Below, piece by piece: positions 9,473 to 17,644 of a stretch of 64,000 nt of DNA. Source of the DNA: Bradyrhizobium liaoningense (GTDB lineage: Bacteria; Pseudomonadota; Alphaproteobacteria; Rhizobiales; Xanthobacteraceae); assembly GCF_018130785.1 (NCBI RefSeq), contig NZ_JAFCJT010000022.1, positions 62,001 through 126,000 of the forward strand. Reading direction: 5' to 3'. Every line of letters starts with the position of its first letter. Within the stretch, counting starts at the first letter, position 1. A program made the position numbers and the translations under genes. Below the pieces are notes generated by a model, which saw only the letters and a program-made list of their open reading frames with translations, ran no database searches and was not told where the DNA came from.

Positions 9473-9530
9473 GCGACATCCTTTGGCTTGGCTCTTTGAT
9501 GCTAACAGGCCTGTGGGGGATGGGAAGCGA

Positions 9531-9555
9531 TAATTTTATACTTAAAGCAATTTTC
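9531..9555. promoter_or_regulatory. MarR-type operator, divergent promoter copy 1
   Basis: AT-rich site with core TTTTATACTTAAAGCAAT, matching the cluster consensus TTTKAAGSYTAAAATRWT. It lies about 60 bases upstream of the hydrolase start on the minus strand. The similarity is weaker than for the other copies. Confidence 0.5.
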
Positions 9556-9607
9556 GGGCCGGTGTCTCGTGCGATGGCGTTCGCGGGCTGATCGGCACTT
9601 TCGTTGC

Positions 9608-9630
9608 AAAAACTTGAAGGTTAAAATATA
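9608..9630. promoter_or_regulatory. MarR-type operator, divergent promoter copy 2
   Basis: Core CTTGAAGGTTAAAATATA, 36 bases upstream of the SDR start at 9666. It shares GAAG-N-TTAAAAT with the sites at 11351, 16934 and 17574. Confidence 0.65.
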
Positions 9631-9665
9631 TCGAGGAACGATCAGCAGAGCCAAGGAGTCAGCGC

Positions 9666-10427
9666 ATGTCCGGATTGCCGCACTCGCCGCACGCGCTCGT
9701 GACCGGCGGCGGCCGGGGCATCGGCCGCGCCATCGCAGCCTCTCTTGTCGGGGCAGGTGCGACCGTGACGGTGCTCGGCCGGAACGCCGCTACTCTCGAA
9801 GAGGCGGTCAGCGCGGGGGCCGCGCACTTTGTGGCCGTTGCCGATGTCTCGGACGAGGTGTCGTTGAAAGCCGCCATTACTGAGGCGCACGCGCGAAAGC
9901 CGATCGATATCCTGATCGCCAATGCGGGCAGCGCCGAATCCGCGCCGTTTTCGAAATCGGACAGTGCTCTGTTCGCGCGCATGATGGACGTCAATTTCAT
10001 GGGGGTGGTCCATGCTGTCCGCGGCGTGCTGCCGGGGATGAAGGATCGTCCCTATGGCCGCATCGTCGCGATTGCATCGACCGCCGGGCTCAAGGGTTAT
10101 GCTTATGTCAGCGCGTACACGGCCGCCAAGCACGCCGTGGTTGGTCTCGTCCGTTCGCTCGCGCTCGAGATGGCCGGAAGCAATGTGACCGTGAACGCGG
10201 TCTGTCCGGGTTTCACCGATACCGATCTCGTCGCCGGCAGCATCGAGAATATCATGAAGAAGACCGGCAGGAGCCGCGAGCAGGCGATCGGCGAGCTCGC
10301 GAAGCACAATCCGCAGGGACGACTGATCACGCCTCAAGAAGTGGCGGATGCCGTACTTTGGCTGTGCGGTGAGGGCGCTGGTGCGATCACGGGTCAGGCG
10401 ATCGCCGTTGCCGGCGGCGAGATCTAA
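9666..10427 (+). CDS. Short-chain dehydrogenase/reductase
   Basis: A 253-residue NAD(P)-dependent oxidoreductase. TGGGRGIGRA is the cofactor loop, IANAG the NAG motif, and Ser (AIAST) with YTAAK gives the catalytic Ser-Tyr-Lys set. AAGGAG precedes the ATG at good spacing. It is first in a plus-strand operon with an enoyl-CoA hydratase, so it probably oxidises a hydroxy group on the alicyclic CoA intermediate made by the fused monooxygenase/reductase. Confidence 0.92.
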   Translation: MSGLPHSPHALVTGGGRGIGRAIAASLVGAGATVTVLGRNAATLEEAVSAGAAHFVAVADVSDEVSLKAAITEAHARKPIDILIANAGSAESAPFSKSDSALFARMMDVNFMGVVHAVRGVLPGMKDRPYGRIVAIASTAGLKGYAYVSAYTAAKHAVVGLVRSLALEMAGSNVTVNAVCPGFTDTDLVAGSIENIMKKTGRSREQAIGELAKHNPQGRLITPQEVADAVLWLCGEGAGAITGQAIAVAGGEI

Positions 10428-10470
10428 CGTGCTTGGCGCAAGCGCGGAACAACGAGCTTAAGGAGATCGC

Positions 10471-11307
10471 ATGAGCAGACCAGCCAATCCCGTGACGGTG
10501 CCGCTCGCGGAATATTCGCCGCAGCACTTTCTGCTAGCTGTTGTCGACGGTGTTGCCACCGTGACGCTCAATCGTCCCGAGCGGAAGAATCCCCTGACCT
10601 TCGAGAGCTATCGGGAACTGACGGATTTCTTCCGCGCCTGCGCTTTCGATGATGCGGTGAAGGCGATCGTCGTCACCGGCGCTGGGGGCAATTTCTCGTC
10701 CGGCGGCGACGTTTTCGAGATCATCGGCCCGCTCGTGAAGATGGACACCAAGGGGCTGACCGCCTTCACGCGGATGACCGGCGACCTCGTCAAAGCGATG
10801 CGGGGCTGCCCTCAACCCATTGTCGCCGCGGTTGAGGGCATCTGCGCCGGCGCCGGCGCGATCATCGCGATGGCATCGGACATGCGCCTCGCGGCGAGCG
10901 GCGCCAAGGTCGCGTTCCTGTTCAACAAGGTCGGACTTGGCGGCTGCGACATGGGCGCCTGCGCGATCCTGCCGCGGATCATCGGACAGTCCCGCGCCTC
11001 CGAGCTGCTCTACACCGGTCGGTTCATGACCGCCGAGGAGGGTGAGCGCTGGGGCTTCTTCAGCCGCATCGTCACGCCAGAGCAGGTGCTGCCCCAGGCG
11101 CAGCTGCTGGCCAAGCAGGTCGCGGACGGACCGACCTTTGGCAACACCATGACCAAGCGCATGCTGGCGATGGAATGGGCGATGTCGGTGGAAGAGGCGA
11201 TCGAGGCGGAGGCCGTTGCCCAGGCGCTGTGCATGACGACGGCGGATTTCGAGCGGGCTTTCGAGGCGTTCGCCAACAAGGTCAAGCCGGTCTTCAGGGG
11301 CGACTGA
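10471..11307 (+). CDS. Enoyl-CoA hydratase/isomerase family protein
   Basis: A crotonase-fold protein of 278 residues. The two oxyanion-hole loops are visible as GAGGNFSSGGDVFEI and GICAGAGAI. It would add water to, isomerise or hydrolyse a CoA thioester, possibly opening the ring. AAGGAG stands 6 bases before the ATG. It is co-directional with the SDR gene (gap 43 bases) and followed by a separate operator-bearing promoter for the next gene. Confidence 0.9.
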   Translation: MSRPANPVTVPLAEYSPQHFLLAVVDGVATVTLNRPERKNPLTFESYRELTDFFRACAFDDAVKAIVVTGAGGNFSSGGDVFEIIGPLVKMDTKGLTAFTRMTGDLVKAMRGCPQPIVAAVEGICAGAGAIIAMASDMRLAASGAKVAFLFNKVGLGGCDMGACAILPRIIGQSRASELLYTGRFMTAEEGERWGFFSRIVTPEQVLPQAQLLAKQVADGPTFGNTMTKRMLAMEWAMSVEEAIEAEAVAQALCMTTADFERAFEAFANKVKPVFRGD

Positions 11308-11350
11308 GCGGCCTTTCCTGCGTGACGGCCCGCAACGGGGACTTGCGCGG

Positions 11351-11374
11351 AATTATTTTAGGGTTAAAATAATT
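11351..11374. promoter_or_regulatory. MarR-type operator, perfect inverted repeat
   Basis: A perfect 24-base inverted repeat, AATTATTTTA-N4-TAAAATAATT, 27 bases before the ATG of the fused monooxygenase. It is the most symmetrical copy of the cluster's operator and best defines the half-site. Confidence 0.8.
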
Positions 11375-11401
11375 TCCGCCGGGTCAATTGGCGAGGCTCC
11401 C

Positions 11402-13753
11402 ATGAAAGTCGCGATCATCGGTGGCGGACCTGCGGGTCTCTACGCAGCCATTCTGCTCAGGAAGCAGCGGCCGACCGCCGACATCACCGTGTATGAGCGC
11501 AACCGCGCCGACGACACCTTCGGCTTCGGCGTGGTATTTTCCGATGCCACGCTGGACAATTTTGAAAAGCACGATCTTCCGAGCTACCGCCGCATCACGC
11601 AGGAGTTCGCTTATTGGGATGACATCGCCGTGCACTTCCGCGGCACGGTGCATCGGGTAGGTGGCAATGGCTTTTGCGGATGCTCGCGACAAAAACTGCT
11701 CCTGATCCTCCAGGAGCGGGCACGTGAGCTCGGTGTCGCCCTGCATTTCGAAGTGGACATCGATGACGAGTCCCGCTTCGCCGATGCCGATCTCATCCTG
11801 CTCGCGGACGGTATCAACAGCCGCTTCCGCGAGAAATATGTCGATTACTTCCAGCCCGAGGTGGATGTTCGCTCCAACAAGTTCGCCTGGATGGGCTCGA
11901 CCAGGCCGCTCGACGCGTTCACCTTCATCTTCCAGGAGACCGAGTGGGGACCGTTCATCGCCCACGCGTACCAATATGAGGCCGGACACTCGACCTGGAT
12001 ATTCGAGACCGATCCCGAGACGTTCGATCGGGCGGGGCTGACGGGGCTGAGTGAGACCCAGTCCGCCGCGCGGATGGCCGAGATTTTTGGTTGGTTCCTC
12101 GACGGACACAAGCTGCTCACCAACCGCTCGATGTGGCGCAATTTCCCGATGATCCGCAGCAAGCGGTGGGTCAAGGACAATATGGTCCTGCTCGGCGATG
12201 CCAAGGCGAGCGCGCATTTCTCGATCGGCTCCGGCACCAAGCTCGCGATGGAAGACGCGATCGCGCTGGCGGATGCCATGGAGAAGGCGCCGAGCATCAA
12301 GGCGGCGCTTGCGGTCTACGAGCATGGCCGCCGCGAGGAGGTCGAGAAGACGCAGCACGCCGCCGACGTCTCGCTGGTCTGGTTCGAGCACGTCGACCGC
12401 TTCTGGGAGTTCGATCCCGTGCAGTTCGCCTTCGGCGTGATGACGCGCTCGAAGGCGATCACCTATGACAATCTGAAGCTCCGCGCACCCGATTTCGTGG
12501 CTGAGGTCGAGAAGTCGTTTGCCAGGCAGGTTCGCGACAGCGGTTTTGACGTCGACACCAAGAAGCCGATGGTGCCGCTGTTCCAGCCGTTCCGCTTGCG
12601 CGAGATGGAGATCGCCAATCGTGCCGTGGTCTCGCCAATGTGCATGTACTCGGCGAAGGAAGGCGTACCGGTGGATTTCCATCTGGTGCATTACGGCTCG
12701 CGGGCGATTGGTGGCGCCGGCCTGATCTTTACCGAAATGACCTGCGTCAGCCGCGACGCGCGGATTACGCCCGGCTGCGCGGGGCTGTGGAACGACGAGC
12801 AGGAATCCGCGTGGCGCCGCATCGTGGATTTTGTCCACGGCAACTCGGCCGCAAAGATCTGCCTGCAGCTGGGGCACGCCGGCCGCAAGGGCGCAACCAA
12901 GCTGATGTGGGACGGCATGGATCGTCCGCTCGAAGAGGGCGGCTGGGAGGTGTTCTCGGCATCGCCGCTGCCTTATTTCCCGGACAGCCAGGTGCCGCGC
13001 GAACTCGACCGCGCCGGCATGAACGCGGTGAGGGATTCCTTCGTTGCGGCGGCCGAGCGTGGCGAGCGCTGTGGTTTCGACATGCTGGAGCTGCACTGCG
13101 CCCACGGCTATCTGCTCGCGAGCTTCATCTCGCCGCTGACGAACACCCGCGCGGACGAATATGGCGGCTCGCTGGAAAACCGCCTGCGCTTCCCGCTGGA
13201 GATCTTCGAGGCACTGCGCGCGGTCTGGCCGTCACACAAGCCGATGTCGGTGCGAATCTCCGCGACCGACTGGGCCGACGGCGGCATCACCGGTGACGAT
13301 GCAGTGGCTGTTGCGCGCGCCTTCGCGGAGGCCGGCGTCGATCTCATCGACGTCTCGACCGGACAGACCGTGCGCGATGCGCAGCCGGTCTACGGGCGAA
13401 TGTTCCAGACGCCGTTTTCCGACCAGGTCCGCAACGAGGCGCGCGTCGCCACGATGTGCGTCGGCAACATCACGACCGCGGACCAGGCCAACACCATTTT
13501 GGCCGCCGGCCGGGCGGATCTCGTCGCGCTCGGCCGTCCGCATCTTGTCGACCCGTTCTTCACCATGAAGGCGGCGGCCTGGTACGGGGCAAACGACGCG
13601 TTCTGTCCGCCGCAATATCTTCCCGGAAAAGATCAGATTTTCCGCAACAGCGTGCGCGACCGGCAGGATCTCGATGAGCTGAGAATTAAGGCTAAGCCCA
13701 AGACCCGCGCCGAGCTCAAGGCGGAGGCGACAAAGCCGCTTGCGGCGGAGTGA
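11402..13753 (+). CDS. Fused flavin monooxygenase / Old Yellow Enzyme (2-aminobenzoyl-CoA monooxygenase/reductase-like)
   Basis: A 783-residue two-domain flavoprotein. Residues ~1-385 form a salicylate-hydroxylase-type FAD monooxygenase (IIGGGPAGLYAA at the start, LLGDAKASAHFSIGSG later). From ~390 an Old Yellow Enzyme domain begins (PLFQPFRLREMEIANR), with SPMCMYS and ELHCAHGYLLASFISPL. This fusion is the hallmark of 2-aminobenzoyl-CoA monooxygenase/reductase of Azoarcus evansii, which hydroxylates the ring at C5 and reduces it to an alicyclic enamine. Related fusions are also named salicylyl-CoA 5-hydroxylase/oxidoreductase, so 2-hydroxybenzoyl-CoA is the main alternative substrate. The ligase at 17645 supports the 2-amino reading. 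Confidence 0.85.
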   Translation: MKVAIIGGGPAGLYAAILLRKQRPTADITVYERNRADDTFGFGVVFSDATLDNFEKHDLPSYRRITQEFAYWDDIAVHFRGTVHRVGGNGFCGCSRQKLLLILQERARELGVALHFEVDIDDESRFADADLILLADGINSRFREKYVDYFQPEVDVRSNKFAWMGSTRPLDAFTFIFQETEWGPFIAHAYQYEAGHSTWIFETDPETFDRAGLTGLSETQSAARMAEIFGWFLDGHKLLTNRSMWRNFPMIRSKRWVKDNMVLLGDAKASAHFSIGSGTKLAMEDAIALADAMEKAPSIKAALAVYEHGRREEVEKTQHAADVSLVWFEHVDRFWEFDPVQFAFGVMTRSKAITYDNLKLRAPDFVAEVEKSFARQVRDSGFDVDTKKPMVPLFQPFRLREMEIANRAVVSPMCMYSAKEGVPVDFHLVHYGSRAIGGAGLIFTEMTCVSRDARITPGCAGLWNDEQESAWRRIVDFVHGNSAAKICLQLGHAGRKGATKLMWDGMDRPLEEGGWEVFSASPLPYFPDSQVPRELDRAGMNAVRDSFVAAAERGERCGFDMLELHCAHGYLLASFISPLTNTRADEYGGSLENRLRFPLEIFEALRAVWPSHKPMSVRISATDWADGGITGDDAVAVARAFAEAGVDLIDVSTGQTVRDAQPVYGRMFQTPFSDQVRNEARVATMCVGNITTADQANTILAAGRADLVALGRPHLVDPFFTMKAAAWYGANDAFCPPQYLPGKDQIFRNSVRDRQDLDELRIKAKPKTRAELKAEATKPLAAE

Positions 13754-13808
13754 CCGCCCGTGCGACTTTAACCCCGTTGCCTGGCGTATTTCGAGTGGAG
13801 TTAGGGCG

Positions 13809-15059
13809 ATGAAGGCGATTGTCGTCGGCGGTGGTATCGGTGGTCTCACCACGGCATTGATGCTGCGCTCGCGCGGCATCGGGTGCGAGATTTTCGAGCA
13901 AGCCGACACCATCCGCGAGCTCGGCGTCGGCATCAACACGCTGCCGCACGCGATGCGGGAGCTCGCCGGCCTCGGCCTCCTCCAGCAGCTCGACGACGTC
14001 GCGATCCGCACCGACCAGCTCTATTACCTCAATCGCCACGGCCAGGAAGTCTGGCGCGAAGCCCGCGGCATCGACGCTGGCCACGACGTGCCACAATTCT
14101 CGATTCATCGTGGCCGCCTTCAGGGCGTCATCCATCGTGCCGTCGAGGAGCGGCTCGGGCAGGAGGCAATTCACACCGGTTGCCGCCTTGGCGCCTTCAC
14201 GCAGGACGAGGGCGGCGTCACCGCTTATTTCTTCGACCGGTCGGGCGCGCACATCCATACTGCGCGCGGCGATATCCTGATCGGCGCTGACGGCATCCAT
14301 TCACGCGTTCGCGACACGCTGTTCCCGAATGAGGGACCGCCGTGCTGGAACGGTCTGATGCTGTGGCGCGGTGCACGCGATTGGCCGCTGTTCCTCACCG
14401 GCAAGTCGATGATCGTAGCCGGCGGCCTCAATGCCAAGGTGGTGATCTATCCGATCGCAGAGGGATCGAGCCCGGCAAGCCGTCTCACCAACTGGGCGGT
14501 GCTGGTGAAGGTCGGCGAGGGCAATGCCCCGCCGCCGCGGAAGGAAGACTGGTCGCGGCCCGGCCGGCGCGAGGAGTTGATGCCGCATGTCGCGCGCTTC
14601 TCAGTGCCCTATATCGACGTCAAGAGCCTGATTTCGGCAACGCCCGAATTCTACGAGTATCCGACCTGCGACCGCGATCCCTTGCCTTACTGGTCGTCCG
14701 GGCGCGTCACCCTGCTCGGCGACGCCGCGCATCCCATGTATCCGGTCGGCTCGAACGGCGCATCTCAGGCGATCCTCGATGCGCGCTGCCTTGCCGACGC
14801 GCTGGTGTGCGCCGAGCATCCGCGCCAGGCCTTGCTTGAATACGAGAAGAAGCGTCTGCCGATGACCGCGGACATCGTCCGCTCCAACCGGCGCGGTGGC
14901 CCCGAGGGGGTCATCGATGCGGTCGAGCAGCTTGCGCCCGATGGCTTCGACCATATCGACAATGTGCTGAGCTATTCCCAGCGCGAGGCGATCGTGCGCG
15001 GCTATGCCACCAAGGCCGGCTTCGCCGCCGTGCCGGGTCTTGCGGCGGTGCGCGCTTAA
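13809..15059 (+). CDS. PhzS-like FAD-dependent aromatic monooxygenase
   Basis: A 416-residue class A flavin hydroxylase. It has VVGGGIGGLTTALML, QFSIHRGRLQ, GADGIHSRVRDTLF (the GD motif region) and LLGDAAHPMYPVGSNGASQ. The layout and the HRG/GSNGASQ segments resemble PhzS (5-methylphenazine-1-carboxylate 1-monooxygenase) more than salicylate hydroxylase. The substrate is unknown; an aromatic or N-heterocyclic carboxylate fits the cluster. The ATG at 13809 is chosen for the GGAG 9 bases upstream, 55 bases after the fused enzyme, so it is probably co-transcribed. Confidence 0.88.
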   Translation: MKAIVVGGGIGGLTTALMLRSRGIGCEIFEQADTIRELGVGINTLPHAMRELAGLGLLQQLDDVAIRTDQLYYLNRHGQEVWREARGIDAGHDVPQFSIHRGRLQGVIHRAVEERLGQEAIHTGCRLGAFTQDEGGVTAYFFDRSGAHIHTARGDILIGADGIHSRVRDTLFPNEGPPCWNGLMLWRGARDWPLFLTGKSMIVAGGLNAKVVIYPIAEGSSPASRLTNWAVLVKVGEGNAPPPRKEDWSRPGRREELMPHVARFSVPYIDVKSLISATPEFYEYPTCDRDPLPYWSSGRVTLLGDAAHPMYPVGSNGASQAILDARCLADALVCAEHPRQALLEYEKKRLPMTADIVRSNRRGGPEGVIDAVEQLAPDGFDHIDNVLSYSQREAIVRGYATKAGFAAVPGLAAVRA

Positions 15060-15068
15060 GACCCGCTG

Positions 15069-15524
15069 CTAGCCGCCGGGCGGCGGCGGCAGGAAGTGGA
15101 TGTTGAACTCGGCGGCCATCGCCACCACGTCATCGGGCTTCTGCTCCTTCATGTTGTGAAGGCCCCAGAACAGGTCGAACAGCTTGCGGGTTGGCGACAC
15201 CCAGAACAGCACCTTTGCGGTCTGCTCCGACTTGTTGAAGATGCCGTGCGGCACGCCCATACCGAGGCGGATCAGATCGCCCGCGGTCGCCTGCGCCTCC
15301 GAGTTGCCGAGCACGAAGTCGAGCTTGCCCTCGAGCATGTAGAGATACTCGTCCTGGTCGGGATGGATGTGCGGCGGCACGAACGTGCCCGGCGGCAATG
15401 TCGCGTGCCAGGAGAAGCTGTGCTCGGTATTGCTCTTCGGCACATAGGTCTGGCCGAGGATGTTCCAGGAAATGCCCTGGATCCCTTCATTGGCCCGCGT
15501 GATGCCGGTGATTTCGCTCTTCAT
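15069..15524 (-). CDS. Cupin-domain protein
   Basis: A 151-residue single cupin. Motif 1 (PPHIHPDQDEYLYMLEG) supplies His, His and Glu metal ligands, and motif 2 follows around VPHGIFN. Such small cupins act as dioxygenases, isomerases or sensors; no specific role can be assigned. GGGAGGA precedes the ATG. It follows the binding-protein gene by 27 bases in the same direction, so both are probably one transcript. Confidence 0.88.
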   Translation of the reverse strand: MKSEITGITRANEGIQGISWNILGQTYVPKSNTEHSFSWHATLPPGTFVPPHIHPDQDEYLYMLEGKLDFVLGNSEAQATAGDLIRLGMGVPHGIFNKSEQTAKVLFWVSPTRKLFDLFWGLHNMKEQKPDDVVAMAAEFNIHFLPPPPGG

Positions 15525-15551
15525 TGCAGTCCTCCCGTAATGCGATGCGGC

Positions 15552-16727
15552 TTAGTTTGCCGCCTTGCAGTCCTTGGCATAGCGGTCGCCATAGTTCTCA
15601 AAGACCTTCTGAACGATCTCGGTCTGGAACTTGCCGTCCGCACGCTTGGCGACCTTGGTCAGGTAAAAATCCTGGATCGGATAACCGTTGGTGTTGAACT
15701 TGAACGCGCCGCGCAGCGAGGTGAAGTCGGCCTTCTTCAGTGCGGCGCCAACCGCGTCCTTGTTCGAGAGGTCGCCCTTCACGCCTTTGATCGCGCTGTC
15801 GACCAGCATTGCAGCATCGTACGCCTGGAAAGCGTAGGTGCCGGGCACGACGTTATAGGCAGCCTCGTAGGCGGCGACGAACTTCTTGTTTTGGGGATTG
15901 TCGAGATTGGGCGCCCAGTTCGCGCCGCCAAACATGCCGACTGCCGCATCCTGCTGCGCCGGCAGGGTCGATTCATCCACCGTGAAAGCCGAGAGTACTG
16001 GAATGGTGTCGGCGAGGCCGGCTTGCCGGTATTGCTTGACGAGATTGACGCCGAGGCCGCCCGGCATGAACGTGAACAGCGCATCGGGCTTCTGCGACGA
16101 AATCTTCGACAGCTCAGGCTGGAAATCCAGCGTGTTCAGCGGCATGTAGGATTCTTCGACGATCTCGCCCTTGTAGTCGAGCTTGAAGCCCGCCACCGAA
16201 TCCTTACCGGCCTGATAGTTCGGCACCATCAGGTACATGCGCTTGTAGCCGCGATCCTGCGCGACCTTGCCGAGGATCTCATGGACCTGGTCGTTCTGAT
16301 AGGACGTCACATAGAAGAACGGATTGCAGTCCTTGCCGGCGAACGTCGATGGACCAGCGTTGGGGCTGATCAGGAACGTCTTGGACTCCGTAATGGGGCG
16401 GTGAATCGCCTGGAGGATGTTGGAAAAGATCGGGCCGACCACGAAGTCGACCTTGTCGCGCTCCAGAAGGCCCTTGACCTTCGTGACCGCTGCGTCCGGC
16501 TTCAACTCGTCATCGGCGACGATCACCTCGACATCTCGGCCGCCCATCTTGCCGCCGAGGTCCTTCACGGCGAGCGCAAAGCCGTCGCGGACCTGCTGGC
16601 CAAGCGCGGCGGCGGGGCCCGACAGGGTCACGATCACGCCCAGCTTGATCTTCTCCTGGGCGAGGGAAGGGCTCACCGCGGCGCCGAGCAGCAGGGCGGT
16701 AGCGGCCAAGATCATTTGCGTCTTCAT
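15552..16727 (-). CDS. Branched-chain amino acid/aromatic-type ABC substrate-binding protein (LivK family)
   Basis: Periplasmic type I binding protein of 391 residues. The signal peptide (MKTQMILAATALLLGAAVSPSLAQ) is cleaved before EKIKLGVIV, the usual LivK-family start. The ATG at 16727 is chosen because the longer frame to 16763 would place charged residues before the signal. Relatives in aromatic clusters bind aromatic acids rather than amino acids, so anthranilate or a precursor is plausible. The matching LivHMGF components are not in this window. It diverges from the MarR gene across three operator sites. Confidence 0.9.
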   Translation of the reverse strand: MKTQMILAATALLLGAAVSPSLAQEKIKLGVIVTLSGPAAALGQQVRDGFALAVKDLGGKMGGRDVEVIVADDELKPDAAVTKVKGLLERDKVDFVVGPIFSNILQAIHRPITESKTFLISPNAGPSTFAGKDCNPFFYVTSYQNDQVHEILGKVAQDRGYKRMYLMVPNYQAGKDSVAGFKLDYKGEIVEESYMPLNTLDFQPELSKISSQKPDALFTFMPGGLGVNLVKQYRQAGLADTIPVLSAFTVDESTLPAQQDAAVGMFGGANWAPNLDNPQNKKFVAAYEAAYNVVPGTYAFQAYDAAMLVDSAIKGVKGDLSNKDAVGAALKKADFTSLRGAFKFNTNGYPIQDFYLTKVAKRADGKFQTEIVQKVFENYGDRYAKDCKAAN

Positions 16728-16865
16728 GATGTGTCCCCCGTGACGACCGGGCTTGCACAGCAAGCCGCGTACTCCGATCCAAGCTTATGCCGATGATGGC
16801 GGCTGCGGCAAGCAAGCTCAAGGCGTGGCCATCCTGCGGGCAGTGGCGCATGCAAGCGGCGCGCC

Positions 16866-16890
16866 AGTTATTTGAAGCCTAAAGAAATAC
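16866..16890. promoter_or_regulatory. MarR-type operator, livK/marR gap copy 1
   Basis: Core TTTGAAGCCTAAAGAAAT, close to consensus. It lies between the binding-protein gene and the regulator gene. Confidence 0.6.
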
Positions 16891-16899
16891 GGTGCGGTC

Positions 16900-16920
16900 G
16901 ATTGTTTTAGCTTTAGGCTT
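16900..16920. promoter_or_regulatory. MarR-type operator, degenerate copy 2
   Basis: TTGTTTTAGCTTTAGGCTT keeps one good half-site only. Position between two better sites suggests cooperative binding, but it may be chance. Confidence 0.35.
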
Positions 16921-16933
16921 GCGGCCGGGGCCG

Positions 16934-16956
16934 ATTTATTTGAAGCTCAAAATGTT
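16934..16956. promoter_or_regulatory. MarR-type operator, autoregulatory copy 3
   Basis: Core TTTGAAGCTCAAAATGTT ends 9 bases before the regulator's GTG start, where bound protein would block its own expression. Confidence 0.65.
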
Positions 16957-16965
16957 GGGGAATCC

Positions 16966-17496
16966 GTGCCAGCGCCAATGCCGGCCGTGAGTGACTGCAT
17001 CGAGATGCTCGATTCCGAGACCAAGGCCGTCGAGACGCCGGAGGACCATGCCGAAGAGCTTCGGCTGTGGCTGCGTCTGCTCACCTGCACGACGCTGATC
17101 GAAGGCGAAGTTCGCGGCCGCCTGCGACAGCGCTTCGACGTCACGCTGCCCCGGTTCGACCTGATGGCGCAGCTCGACAAGGCGCCCGACGGCATGACGC
17201 TGTCCGACGTCTCCAAGCGAATGATGGTGTCCAACGGCAACGTCACCGGCCTTGTTGAACGGCTGGTGGAATCGGGCCATCTCGACCGGCGCACCTCGGA
17301 GACCGACCGCCGCGTCCAGGTGATCCGCCTCACAAAGCTGGGTCGCGCCGAGTTTCGCAGGATGGCTGCGGAGCACGAGACCTGGATCGCCGATCTCTTC
17401 GCCGACCTGACCCCCAAGGATGTCCGCGAATTGATGCGGCTCCTCGCCAAGACAAAGACGTCGGCGCAGAAATCGGCCGGTCGTCGCCGGCCATAG
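16966..17496 (+). CDS. MarR-family transcriptional regulator
   Basis: A 176-residue winged-helix regulator. The HTH and wing are visible as MTLSDVSKRMMVSNGNVTG followed by DRRTSETDRRVQVIRLT, the DxRxxxxxLT pattern of MarR. Homologues in aromatic CoA pathways (BadR, CouR, HcaR types) release DNA on binding the aryl-CoA. It lies centrally in the catabolic cluster and next to three copies of the shared operator, so it is the likely regulator of the whole set, with 2-aminobenzoyl-CoA or anthranilate as candidate effector. The start is GTG. Confidence 0.92.
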   Translation: MPAPMPAVSDCIEMLDSETKAVETPEDHAEELRLWLRLLTCTTLIEGEVRGRLRQRFDVTLPRFDLMAQLDKAPDGMTLSDVSKRMMVSNGNVTGLVERLVESGHLDRRTSETDRRVQVIRLTKLGRAEFRRMAAEHETWIADLFADLTPKDVRELMRLLAKTKTSAQKSAGRRRP

Positions 17497-17573
17497 TCCG
17501 CCGGCGGGACGCCCCGCCAGTCCCACCTTGCCGCAGGAAAATGCATGGGATGCCCAAAATCCGCTATTGCGCC

Positions 17574-17597
17574 AAATTGTTTTAAGCCTAAAATGTT
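17574..17597. promoter_or_regulatory. MarR-type operator upstream of the aryl-CoA ligase
   Basis: Core TTTTAAGCCTAAAATGTT, a near-consensus copy 48 bases before the ligase ATG. Confidence 0.65.
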
Positions 17598-17644
17598 TCC
17601 CAGATAGTGCTGCCGGGTGCTTTCCATGCTGAAAGGAGCGTGAG

